8,701 bases of DNA from CAYLLN01 sp040901775 (GCA_040901775.1 JBBDYF010000021.1:1-8701), one strand, 5' to 3'; counted from the first letter of the stretch, positions 1 to 6,896 are shown. Translations and numbers: made by a program. The notes: generated by a model not told the origin, from the letters alone.

Positions 1-624
1 ATCACCCCCCATGTTGATGTCGCCATTCATGTGGATGCCGCAGTCATCGTTTCCCCAACTGACGTTGTTGCGGATCACCGGGCGATCGCCGCTGTTGGAA
101 ACGTAAATCCCGTGCTGCGTTGCCGAGCGGGAGGCGACGTTTCCCTCGATCAGCAAATCGTCGCTGAAACCGGTGAAAATGCCCCAGACATAGTTTTGAT
201 CGGTTCGGTTGTTGCGAATGGTGACGTGCTCGTTGAGCACCGAGCGAATACCCGCTCGGGGCATGCCGACCACTTGAAAGCCGTCGATCGTGACGTAGTC
301 GGCCCCTTCGAGGTTGATGCCGTCGGGCGTCCGCGCGTTGCGGGCGTTGATCACCACGTTCGGTTCGGCTTGAAACACGATCGGCTGGGCGGCGGTGCCG
401 TCGGTCCGCAGGTCGAACCCGGTGTAACTGCCCGCGCGGACATTCACGGTGTCACCCGCTTGCACGGTGTCGGCTCCCATTTGCAACGTCCGCCAAGGGG
501 AGGCGGCGGTGCCCACGTTGGCATCGTCGCCGTCGGCTGCGACGTAAAACGTGGCCAGGGCGAGACGGCACTCCAAACCTTCAAAGCGCAACGGGCGCGA
601 ACTACGGCGTTGACGACGCGACAT
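1..624 (-). CDS. Secreted right-handed parallel beta-helix protein, N-terminal part (cut by left window edge)
   Basis: The frame is open from the ATG at 624-622 to the window edge, giving 208 residues with no stop. Residues 1-10 are rich in Arg, and residues 11-23 (PLRFEGLECRLAL) resemble the LEPR-XLL-type leader of large secreted planctomycete proteins, with Cys where Pro is usual. Residues 27-70 match the usual entry of these proteins: a YVAADGDDANVGT segment, SPWRTLQ, then AGDTVNVRAGSYTG. From about residue 80 short beta-strand rungs repeat, with motifs such as DYVTIDGF (109-116), HVTIRNN (133-139), DLLIEGN (156-162) and PVIRNN (182-187), typical of NosD/pectate-lyase-like helices. The start is supported by a GGAG six bases upstream, and no other ATG, GTG or TTG lies between it and the upstream in-frame stop at 678-676. 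Catalytic residues cannot be judged from this fragment. It could be a lyase, an epimerase or a non-catalytic adhesin. A link to the upstream glycan genes is inferred from position only. Confidence 0.88.
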   Translation of the reverse strand, partial: MSRRQRRSSRPLRFEGLECRLALATFYVAADGDDANVGTAASPWRTLQMGADTVQAGDTVNVRAGSYTGFDLRTDGTAAQPIVFQAEPNVVINARNARTPDGINLEGADYVTIDGFQVVGMPRAGIRSVLNEHVTIRNNRTDQNYVWGIFTGFSDDLLIEGNVASRSATQHGIYVSNSGDRPVIRNNVSWGNDDCGIHMNGDINMGGD

Positions 625-683
625 TCCATGCTCCGGGGTAAGCGAACAAAGACAAGTGCTTCGCGACGCAAGAGATCAGCGAT

Positions 684-698
684 CCGGCCAAAAGCCGG
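684..698 (-). repeat. Short GC-rich hairpin in beta-helix leader
   Basis: CCGGC (684-688) and GCCGG (694-698) are perfect 5-bp inverted arms around a 5-nt loop, about 60 nt upstream of the ATG at 624. There is no T-tract after it in the direction of transcription, so it is not a typical intrinsic terminator. It would lie in the 5' untranslated leader if the candidate promoter is real. Confidence 0.3.
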
Positions 699-839
699 CG
701 GACGCGCCGCAAATCGTGCAGTGCCCGAGCGTGGTCAGAAGGAGCAGCTCGAAGAAGTAGAATCGGGCGCTGTGGCGGCAACGTCTCGCTGCATAGCGCC
801 AAGGATAAGCGGCGCTACTCTCGACGAGAAGTGTGGTTG

Positions 840-868
840 ATCCTAGGGGCGAAACCAAAGATCGGCAA
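840..868 (-). promoter_or_regulatory. Candidate sigma70-like promoter for the beta-helix gene
   Basis: On the minus strand a TTGCCG box (868-863, 4 of 6 to TTGACA) and a TAGGAT box (845-840, 4 of 6 to TATAAT) are separated by exactly 17 nt. It would start transcription near 833 and leave a leader of roughly 210 nt. Matches of this quality can arise by chance, and planctomycete promoters are poorly defined. Confidence 0.3.
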
Positions 869-912
869 GCGATTGGCGACCGCGGGGCGGAAATCCGCAC
901 CATTGGCCGCTT

Positions 913-942
913 TTGATGGATCGGAGAGAGCGCTCACATCAA
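913..942. repeat. Imperfect inverted repeat downstream of the acyltransferase gene
   Basis: TTGATG (913-918) and CATCAA (937-942) form 6-bp inverted arms, and the interval contains the perfect 8-bp palindrome GAGCGCTC (928-935). It lies 11 nt past the acyltransferase stop codon. A terminator role is possible but unproven: the outer stem is short with an 18-nt loop, and the bases following on the minus strand are A-rich rather than T-rich. Confidence 0.25.
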
Positions 943-952
943 GCGAGCCCAA

Positions 953-1498
953 TCAAGCCGATGCGGCCTCGGCTACGGGCGAGGGGCGCATCCGCACCAC
1001 CTTGGCCGGAATGCCGACGGCTGTTGCCCCGGCGGGTATGTCATCGACGACCACGGCGTTGGCGCCGATGCGGGCGTCGCTGCCGATCGTCACGCTGCCC
1101 ACGATCTTGGCTCCCGCGCCGATGAACACCCGGTCGCCCAGCAGTGGCGACTGCTGACGTTCGGCCCCGATCGTTACCTGGTGCTCGAGATAGACGTGCT
1201 CGCCCCCGCGAACCTGCCCGTTGATTACCACGCCGGTCGAGTGGATGAGCACGAAGCCGGGGCCAAATTCAGCGCCGCGGCCGATGATGCAGTTGCAACA
1301 AACGGCGTTGAGCTTGCCGAATACCATTTCGAGCGGCGCGAGCCGCCAGTGGCCCGCGGCCTGCATCAGCCGATACCAAAACATGGCCGCCGTGCCGTCG
1401 GTCAACAGCGTCTTCAGTACCGCTTTCCAGCCGGTGTTGCCGTAGCACCACTGGGCCTTGGCCCGCACGTCCGACGCGATCAGCCGCAGCATCCGCAT
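953..1498 (-). CDS. Hexapeptide-repeat acyltransferase related to serine O-acetyltransferase (CysE-like fold)
   Basis: This 181-residue protein has a helical N-terminal part (about 1-65) and then a left-handed beta-helix of hexapeptide repeats (about 68-165), including IGRGAEFGPG, VTIGAE, VFIGAGAKIVG and the closing loop with VGIPAKVV typical of CysE-type transferases. Such enzymes move an acetyl or other acyl group from CoA to a hydroxyl or amino group in the cytosol. The HSTG at 86-89 places His86 where the catalytic His of CysE sits. By eye, the two CysE Asp residues around it (dyad partner and serine contact) fall at Ile71 and Ile85, and the GDRHP loop is replaced by LGDRV. True serine acetyltransferase activity is therefore doubtful, and acylation of a sugar for the glycan is more likely. 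The ATG follows the dehydrogenase stop after 2 nt with no clear ribosome binding site, so translational coupling is likely. An ATG two codons in (1492) is an alternative start. Confidence 0.88.
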   Translation of the reverse strand: MRMLRLIASDVRAKAQWCYGNTGWKAVLKTLLTDGTAAMFWYRLMQAAGHWRLAPLEMVFGKLNAVCCNCIIGRGAEFGPGFVLIHSTGVVINGQVRGGEHVYLEHQVTIGAERQQSPLLGDRVFIGAGAKIVGSVTIGSDARIGANAVVVDDIPAGATAVGIPAKVVRMRPSPVAEAASA

Positions 1499-1500
1499 GG

Positions 1501-2844
1501 TCAGGCCTTAATGATTTTCTCGCGGCCGGCTGCTACGCCGCGGGTCGCGTTGCGGGTATCTACCACGAGCGGCGAGTGCTGGACGATCCAGTTGTAATCG
1601 TAGGCGCTATGATCGGTCGCGATCAGCACGCAGTCTTGCGAGGCGAGGTAGCTGGCCGTCAGTTCCTGGCTGTTCATCCGCAGGTGCGGATAGTGCCGCA
1701 TCTTGGGGAGCACACGGACGTGCGGATCGTTGTAGCTGACCTGGGCCCCTTTCTTTTGCAGCAGGTCCATCAGCTCGAAACCGGGCGATTCGCGGGGGTC
1801 GTCCACGTCGCGCTTGTAGGCCATTCCCAGAATGGCGACGCGGCTTCCCTTCACCGGTTTGGCCTGGGTGTTGAGTGCGTCGGCCACCTTGCCCACTACG
1901 TATGTCGGCATGCCGGTGTTGATCTCGCCGGCCAGTTCGATAAAGCGCGTCGCCATGCCGTACTGCCGGGCCACCCAGGTCAGATAGAACGGGTCGATCG
2001 GGATGCAGTGCCCTCCCAAGCCGGGCCCCGGATAAAACGCCTGAAACCCGAACGGCTTGGTCTTGGCTGCCTCGATCACTTCCCACACGTCGATCCCCAT
2101 TTTGTCGTACAGCACCTTCAGTTCGTTGACCAAGGCGATATTGATGGCCCGGTATGTGTTCTCCAAAATCTTGCACGCCTCGGCCACTTCGGGCGACGAG
2201 ACGCGGACCACTTGCCCGACGATCGAGCCGTACAACTGGGCGGCCAGCTCGCCGCTTTGCTCGTCGAATCCGCCCACGACCTTGGGAATGGTCCCTACCG
2301 AAAAGGTCGCGTTGCCGGGGTCTTCGCGTTCGGGGCTGAAGGCGAGGAAAAAGTCCACCCCCGCCTTCAAGTCGGTTCGCTCGAGGATTGGCAGCACCAC
2401 TTTGCGGGTCGTCGTCGGATAGGTCGTGCTTTCCAATATGACGAGTTGGCCGGCGCGCAACTGGGCGGCAATCGCCTTGGTCGATTTAACGATGTAGGTC
2501 AGATCGGGCTCGCGGGCCTCGGTCAAAGGCGTGGGCACGCAGATCAACACCACGTCAGCCTCGCCCAACCGCTCGAAGTTGGCCGTCGCCTCGAAGCGGT
2601 TCTTGAGCATCTCCTGCACGACGCTCGGCGCGAGATGGCCGATGTAGCTCTCGCCCCGACCCAGCCGCTCGACTTTCGTTTTATCGACGTCGAATCCGAC
2701 GACGGGAAAACCGGCCTGGGTGAAAGCGCGGGCCAGCGGCAAGCCGACGTAGCCCAGGCCGATGATGCCAATGGTGGCCTGCTTCTCGGTAATCGCCCGC
2801 AGCAAAGTCGCCGCGGCGTTGAGTGCAACCGTCTTGTCCGTCAT
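1501..2844 (-). CDS. UDP-N-acetylhexosamine 6-dehydrogenase (WbpA/WecC-type nucleotide sugar dehydrogenase)
   Basis: The 447-residue product is the usual length for UDP-glucose/GDP-mannose dehydrogenases, which oxidise C6 of a nucleotide sugar to a uronic acid in two NAD-dependent steps. The Rossmann NAD motif GLGYVG is at 29-34, VPTPLT at 103-108, and the Lys of EACKILENTYRAIN at 225. The active-site Cys is Cys280 within GPGLGGHCIPIDPFYL (273-288), and the C-terminal sugar-binding domain begins near 330. The GGHCIPIDPFYL form resembles WbpA-like UDP-GlcNAc dehydrogenases more than E. coli WecC. The directly preceding 2-epimerase favours a UDP-ManNAc substrate, so the sugar is left open. I chose the ATG at 2844 because AGGA lies six bases upstream and family homology begins soon after. 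An in-frame ATG at 3039 would overlap the epimerase gene and add 65 residues with no family resemblance. Confidence 0.93.
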   Translation of the reverse strand: MTDKTVALNAAATLLRAITEKQATIGIIGLGYVGLPLARAFTQAGFPVVGFDVDKTKVERLGRGESYIGHLAPSVVQEMLKNRFEATANFERLGEADVVLICVPTPLTEAREPDLTYIVKSTKAIAAQLRAGQLVILESTTYPTTTRKVVLPILERTDLKAGVDFFLAFSPEREDPGNATFSVGTIPKVVGGFDEQSGELAAQLYGSIVGQVVRVSSPEVAEACKILENTYRAINIALVNELKVLYDKMGIDVWEVIEAAKTKPFGFQAFYPGPGLGGHCIPIDPFYLTWVARQYGMATRFIELAGEINTGMPTYVVGKVADALNTQAKPVKGSRVAILGMAYKRDVDDPRESPGFELMDLLQKKGAQVSYNDPHVRVLPKMRHYPHLRMNSQELTASYLASQDCVLIATDHSAYDYNWIVQHSPLVVDTRNATRGVAAGREKIIKA

Positions 2845-2850
2845 CGCATG

Positions 2851-2854
2851 TCCT
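2851..2854 (-). promoter_or_regulatory. Ribosome binding site deciding the dehydrogenase start
   Basis: AGGA on the minus strand lies 6 nt before the ATG at 2844-2842. It supports that start over the in-frame ATG at 3039 inside the epimerase gene. Confidence 0.6.
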
Positions 2855-2959
2855 GTAAAGTGTTTATCGCTCGTAGACGAGTAGCCATAGATGAAACATA
2901 ATGTCCCTCCACGGCGAAGTGCTTGAGGTAAAACATTTTCTGCTTGCCGCCTCGTCGTA

Positions 2960-4090
2960 TTATGCGCCGGCGGCACACAGTGCTGCCGCGGCTGCTTCTC
3001 CGGCCGGCTGCATCGCGGGGTCGGATGCGACCAGGGCATCGAGAATGCGCACCGCCGCCTGGCCGTCCCAAAAACGAGGAACCTGCCGCTTCTCGCGCGG
3101 GCCGGCGAGCACCCGCTGGGCCGCGGCGACGATCCGATCCGGATTCGGGCCGACGAGGATGTTCGTCCCCTCGTCCACCGTGCTCGGCCGCTCGGTGTTG
3201 TGTCGCAGCGTCAGGCAAGGAACGCCCAGATAGGTCGTCTCTTCCTGAATTCCGCCCGAGTCAGTCAGCACCATCCGGGCATGGGTCACCAGCTTCATGA
3301 ACTCCAGATAACCCAGCGGCTCGGTCAGCCGCACGTTGGGCAGCGAAATGGCCTGATCGGCCAGCGCCTTGCGGGTGCGGGGATGCACGGGGAAGACGAT
3401 CGGAATGTTGGCCTGGATCGTTTCGATCGCGCCGAGCAAGCCGCGGAGCGTTTCGGGATGATCGACGTTCGATGGCCGATGCAGCGTGAGCACCGCGTAA
3501 TCCCCCTGGGGCAGGTCCAGGTCGTCGAGCCGAGCGCTTTCGAACTGGTCGCGGCAAGCGATCAGGGTGTCGATCATCACGTTGCCGACGTAGAAGATTC
3601 GCTCCGGCTCGACCCCTTCGCGGCGCAGGTTATCCAGGCCGCACTGCTCGCTGACGAACAGCCAGCGGCTGATCGAATCGGTCAAAATACGGTTGATCTC
3701 TTCGGGCATCGTCCGATCGAAGCTCCGCAGGCCCGCTTCGACGTGGGCGACCGGAATGCCCAGCTTGACGCTGGTCAGCGCGCAGGCGATCGTCGAATTC
3801 ACGTCGCCAACCACCACCACGGCGTCGGGCGGATCCTCGGTCAGCACCGGCTCGAACCGCTTCATCACCTCGGCCGTTTGCACGGCGTGCGAGCCCGATC
3901 CCACGCCCAGGTCAATATCGGGCCGGGGAATCTGAAGCTGCTCGAAGAACAGCTTCGACATCCGCTCGTCGTAATGCTGCCCCGTGTGGACGAGCCGGGC
4001 CGAAACTTCGGGCCGGCGAGCGATCTCCCACATTAAGGGCGCAACCTTCATAAAGTTCGGCCGAGCGCCGGCGACGACAACCAGTTTCAT
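2960..4090 (-). CDS. wecB: UDP-N-acetylglucosamine 2-epimerase, non-hydrolysing
   Basis: This 376-residue cytosolic enzyme interconverts UDP-GlcNAc and UDP-ManNAc. The length fits the family. Visible motifs are GARPNFMKVAPL (8-19), HTGQHYD (35-41), VVGDVNST with Asp96 (93-100), HVEAGLRSFD with Glu118 (116-125), MPEEINR with Glu131 (128-134), the catalytic-region LHRPSN (203-208; many relatives have HRAEN or HRREN), VHPRT (235-239), DSGGIQEE (277-284) and NTERPSTVDEGTN (298-310). All expected acidic and His residues are present, so the enzyme should be active. The last 20 or so residues are an Ala-rich tail unlikely to matter for catalysis. The ATG at 4090 gives the canonical MKLVVVAGARPN start. 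Only a weak G-rich stretch precedes it. The dehydrogenase gene follows after 115 nt, the classic pairing for making an N-acetylated hexosaminuronic acid. Confidence 0.95.
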   Translation of the reverse strand: MKLVVVAGARPNFMKVAPLMWEIARRPEVSARLVHTGQHYDERMSKLFFEQLQIPRPDIDLGVGSGSHAVQTAEVMKRFEPVLTEDPPDAVVVVGDVNSTIACALTSVKLGIPVAHVEAGLRSFDRTMPEEINRILTDSISRWLFVSEQCGLDNLRREGVEPERIFYVGNVMIDTLIACRDQFESARLDDLDLPQGDYAVLTLHRPSNVDHPETLRGLLGAIETIQANIPIVFPVHPRTRKALADQAISLPNVRLTEPLGYLEFMKLVTHARMVLTDSGGIQEETTYLGVPCLTLRHNTERPSTVDEGTNILVGPNPDRIVAAAQRVLAGPREKRQVPRFWDGQAAVRILDALVASDPAMQPAGEAAAAALCAAGA

Positions 4091-4130
4091 GCATGACCCC
4101 AGGTGGATACGAGTCTCTTGGTGCGGGCTT

Positions 4131-5336
4131 CTAGTGAGAACTGGCAGCGGCCAGGTGGCGTTCGATTTCGTGCAGCCGGGCGTCCCAGCTTTCCGCGCGC
4201 ACCGTTTCGCTGATGGCGGATTGCGGTCCCGGTTGTTGCAGGGCCGCTTCGACCTGCTCCAAAAAGTGCTCGTGGTTTTTGCCGATCCGGCAGGCGGGGA
4301 GCACGGCGACCTCGGGAATGTCGGTCGAGACGACGGGCAAGCCGGCCGCCAGGTACTCGCGCACCTTGAGCGGGTTGGCGTTGAGCGTCAACTCGTTGAT
4401 CCGAAACGGATTGAGCACCACATCAAAGCCCTTGCAATAAGCGGGCAAATCCGCATACGGCTTGCGCCCCAGCAGATGGACGTTGGGCAGCTTGAGGCAG
4501 GAAACGTCGGTCGTCGCCTTGCCCAACACGACGAGCGAGCCGTGAGCATACTGCTGGGCAACAGCCGCCATCAACTCGGTATCGACCCAGTCGGCAATCA
4601 GGCCGAAAAAGCCGACGATCGGCCGGGGAAGGTTGGCGATCTCTTCCGGAATTTGCGTGCCGGCATCGAGCGCCCGGCGAAAGTGGGCAAAATCGACCCC
4701 GTGCCGCACCAGTACCGTGCGTGGGTTCACCCGGCTCTTGGATTGTCGCAGTTTTTCGGCCGAAACGATCACCAAGTCGGCCTTTTGGAGCAGTTGCTTT
4801 TCCAGATCGAGAATCGCGTGGGGCGCCACTCCGCTGAAGGCCGAATATTCATCGACGCATTGATAGATCAACTGCTCTTCGCCCAGCGTTCCGGCGATCA
4901 CCGCGGCAGCCGGGTTGAACACCCAGTTGATCGGCCGGGTCATCTTCAGACGGCGCATCGCCCGCCGCACTTGGGCCCGCAGCCACCACTGGTTGATCCG
5001 CCGGGCCGCCGGCAACCCATACGCGGGAATTGCCAGGGGGTTGAGCACAAAAATGTTCCGCTCCACCTCGCGCAACGGCTGGTACGAGGCGACCAGTTTT
5101 TTCCAGGCCCGGCTGAAGTCGGCCTTGTTGACGCTGGGGGTTCGGTAGCCGATCGAATTGACCCACAAGACGCGATTTTCGCGGGCCAGAAGCCGCATGA
5201 GGTGCGTTTTAGAAAGGGGATCGCCGGTCCAGTCGTGGCTGAAACAAAGGATGTCTCGGCCGAGCAGGCGGGGGGCCGGCTCAACTGCCCTGTCGCATGC
5301 GGGCGCGGATCGAGGTGGTACAAGCGAAGTGGTCAT
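4131..5336 (-). CDS. GT-B fold glycosyltransferase (GT4-like; distantly TuaH-like)
   Basis: The 401-residue product has an N-terminal Rossmann-like domain with DILCFSHDWTGDPLSKTH (28-45) and RVLWVNSIGYR (55-65), a middle segment LIYQCVDEYSAFSG (156-169) and LEKQLLQKADLVIVSAEKL (178-196), then RHGVDFAHF (211-219). The C-terminal nucleotide-sugar domain contains PIVGFFGLIADWVD (239-252), VHLLGRKPYADLPAY (286-300), and NANPLKVREYLAAGLPVVSTDIPE (319-342), where Lys324 and Glu327 occupy the usual donor-binding region. It probably adds one sugar to a lipid-linked repeat unit at the inner face of the cytoplasmic membrane; donor and acceptor cannot be told. The frame stays open upstream to 5903 inside the preceding gene, but homology begins only after the ATG at 5336, 59 nt past that gene's stop. 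No clear ribosome binding site is seen. The TuaH resemblance is from recall and is weak. Confidence 0.85.
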   Translation of the reverse strand: MTTSLVPPRSAPACDRAVEPAPRLLGRDILCFSHDWTGDPLSKTHLMRLLARENRVLWVNSIGYRTPSVNKADFSRAWKKLVASYQPLREVERNIFVLNPLAIPAYGLPAARRINQWWLRAQVRRAMRRLKMTRPINWVFNPAAAVIAGTLGEEQLIYQCVDEYSAFSGVAPHAILDLEKQLLQKADLVIVSAEKLRQSKSRVNPRTVLVRHGVDFAHFRRALDAGTQIPEEIANLPRPIVGFFGLIADWVDTELMAAVAQQYAHGSLVVLGKATTDVSCLKLPNVHLLGRKPYADLPAYCKGFDVVLNPFRINELTLNANPLKVREYLAAGLPVVSTDIPEVAVLPACRIGKNHEHFLEQVEAALQQPGPQSAISETVRAESWDARLHEIERHLAAASSH

Positions 5337-5395
5337 CGCGGGAAATTCGGACGTTCGAGGGGATGAGCGAAAGGCAGGTTGCCGGGATTGGATCT

Positions 5396-6889
5396 TCAAG
5401 AGTGTTGCACGCCAGCCGGCTCCAACACGCTCTCTTTGCGATGCCGCGCGGGGGGCGTTTCCAATGCCTCTTCCAGCACCCGCCCCGGCATGTGATCCGG
5501 AATGGGGAGCCCCATCAAATGCAGCATCGTGGGCGCCAGGTCGAGCGTGCTGCACTCGTGCAGATCGACGCCGGCGCGGATGCCCGGTCCCGCCATCATG
5601 AACACGCCAGCCGCTTCGTGATAGCCTTGCTTGGGGGTGGGGTCTTTTTCGGCGCAAAGCTGGCGCATCGAGATCGTCTGGCCCGTTTCCGGGAAGACGC
5701 AGGGAGTGTCCCAATCGATCGGGCGGGGGAGCTTCTGGCAGACGTTCAGGCAGATGGTGTCGCCCGCGACCAAGTGCGAAAGCAGCGGCTGGTCGGCGGC
5801 GCCATAATAAGCCGCGGCCAGGCCGCGGGCCGCCCGCTCGCGCGCCTCGGCCGTGCGGAAGCGAACGTTCCACTGCGGCGCCATGACGGAATAGGGCTCG
5901 CACTGGCCGCGCACCCCCAGTAGGTCGAGCAATTGTTCAATCTCTTGCAGGCGGACGACCGTGCGGCCTTCGCGAAACTCTTTGCTCACATACGGCTGCT
6001 GTCCCAGGCCCGAGGCGACGACGAGCACCGTTTCGGGCCCCACCAGCCGCTGCAAACGCCGCACGAGCCGATCGGCCGACTTATAGCCGAAGCGGATCGC
6101 CCCGCCATACTTTCGCGACTCGTCGGCCGAGGGCTGCTCGAGGAAAGGAGTCGGATCGGTCGAGCGCCAGTAGCGGTGCTGGTAGTGGGCGACGTGGTTG
6201 GTGTGAAAGGTCGCGAAATCGGGCCGGTGCTCCGTCCACAGCGCCTCGAAGAAATCGAGATTCAGCAGTGGCTGCAGGCTGACCTTTTCCCACTCGTGGG
6301 CTCGGCCGGCGGCGCGGCGGGCAAAGAAACTGGCAATCTCGCCCAGCGTCGAAAGCTTGAGCCCCAAGCGGCGCAGCTTCCACAACAGCGACAGCTTGCT
6401 GCTGCGGCGCTGGCCGGCGGCGAGCGGCGAGTGCGCCCGCGTGTAAGTCAGATTGAGTTCTTGAATCGGCTGGAGCGACGCGGGATAGGTCGCTTCGTCG
6501 GGCGAAAACGTTCCCGGCACCCAGAAGCCGCGAAAGTCTTGCCGCGGCGGCCAGGACATGATCGAGCCAAACAGCCCCAGGCTTTTGCCGGCGTCGGCCG
6601 CGATGTCCCAGATGCGGGGCCCCTGCACGGTTTCCGGCGGCTGCTCCAAAAACTTGACGCCGTGCTCGGCCGACGGCCGCCCGGTATAGAGCGTCGTCCA
6701 CGAGATCCAAGGATCGAGATCGGGCGAGACCTCGGGAGCGATCGCTGTCGCCCGCACGCCCCGCCGAAGCAGATCGGCCAGCGCCGGCAGGGCTTGCTGG
6801 TCGAGCAGCGGTTGCAGCAATCGCCAGGTGATTTCGTTGAGCTCGACGAGCAGCACCTGGCGGGGGGCCAAGCCATTCTGAGTGGTCAT
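5396..6889 (-). CDS. Alkaline phosphatase/phosphodiesterase-superfamily protein with altered active site
   Basis: This 497-residue protein has the layout of type I phosphodiesterases/nucleotide pyrophosphatases (Phosphodiest family): VELNEITW (15-22), WTTLYTGRPSAEHGV (64-78), FHTNHVAHYQHRYW (228-241), VVASGLGQQPY (290-300), YHEAAGVFMMAGPGI (423-437) and STLDLAPTMLHLMGLPIP (447-464). Canonical members use Asp, Thr, Asp, His, Asp-His and His to hold two metals and the nucleophile. By eye these fall at Asn18, Pro60 (or nearby), Asn231, His235, Gly294-Leu295 and His424, so only two or so are kept. The frame is intact, and the altered motifs still look ordered rather than decayed. There is no signal peptide or membrane segment, so it should be cytosolic. 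A GAGGA seven bases upstream supports the ATG at 6889. It sits between two glycosyltransferase genes, suggesting a role in glycan assembly or its control; the actual function is unknown. Confidence 0.85.
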   Translation of the reverse strand: MTTQNGLAPRQVLLVELNEITWRLLQPLLDQQALPALADLLRRGVRATAIAPEVSPDLDPWISWTTLYTGRPSAEHGVKFLEQPPETVQGPRIWDIAADAGKSLGLFGSIMSWPPRQDFRGFWVPGTFSPDEATYPASLQPIQELNLTYTRAHSPLAAGQRRSSKLSLLWKLRRLGLKLSTLGEIASFFARRAAGRAHEWEKVSLQPLLNLDFFEALWTEHRPDFATFHTNHVAHYQHRYWRSTDPTPFLEQPSADESRKYGGAIRFGYKSADRLVRRLQRLVGPETVLVVASGLGQQPYVSKEFREGRTVVRLQEIEQLLDLLGVRGQCEPYSVMAPQWNVRFRTAEARERAARGLAAAYYGAADQPLLSHLVAGDTICLNVCQKLPRPIDWDTPCVFPETGQTISMRQLCAEKDPTPKQGYHEAAGVFMMAGPGIRAGVDLHECSTLDLAPTMLHLMGLPIPDHMPGRVLEEALETPPARHRKESVLEPAGVQHS

Positions 6890-6896
6890 AAACGAT

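Larger units (their letters stand above)
625..952 (-). other. 328-nt intergenic region between acyltransferase and beta-helix gene
   Basis: No convincing gene is visible here. Read on the minus strand, the region holds a weak inverted repeat just after the acyltransferase stop (942-913), a sigma70-like promoter candidate (868-840), a short GC-rich hairpin (698-684) and a GGAG ribosome binding site (634-631) for the beta-helix gene. The short frames that cross it are not protein-like. Its length compared with the other gaps (2-115 nt) suggests that the beta-helix gene is expressed from its own promoter. Confidence 0.6.

Noticed and set aside
31..840. Open frame on the plus strand (269 codons) at the left edge
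   Set aside because: The minus strand encodes a well-formed beta-helix protein here, and the plus-strand product looks like shadow translation.
676..903. 75-codon minus-strand frame upstream of the beta-helix gene
   Set aside because: It has no ribosome binding site or recognisable content and ends in a stop just upstream of, and in the same frame as, the beta-helix gene. I found nothing suggesting a broken N-terminal part, because the leader motif begins cleanly after the ATG at 624.
1576..2901. Long open frame on the plus strand (441 codons) opposite the dehydrogenase
   Set aside because: It is an antisense shadow in high-GC DNA. Its translation is low-complexity and unlike any family, while the opposite strand encodes a clear dehydrogenase.
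2845..3039. Longer start at 3039 for the nucleotide sugar dehydrogenase
   Set aside because: It would overlap the epimerase gene, adds residues without homology, and ignores the AGGA-supported ATG at 2844.
3984..5366. Long open frame on the plus strand (460 codons) opposite the glycosyltransferase
   Set aside because: It is an antisense shadow. The minus-strand glycosyltransferase with recognisable motifs explains the region.
5337..5903. In-frame N-terminal extension of the glycosyltransferase up to 5903
   Set aside because: The extension overlaps the phosphatase-like gene in another frame, its translation is Arg/Gly/Ala-rich noise, and the ATG at 5336 fits the family start.
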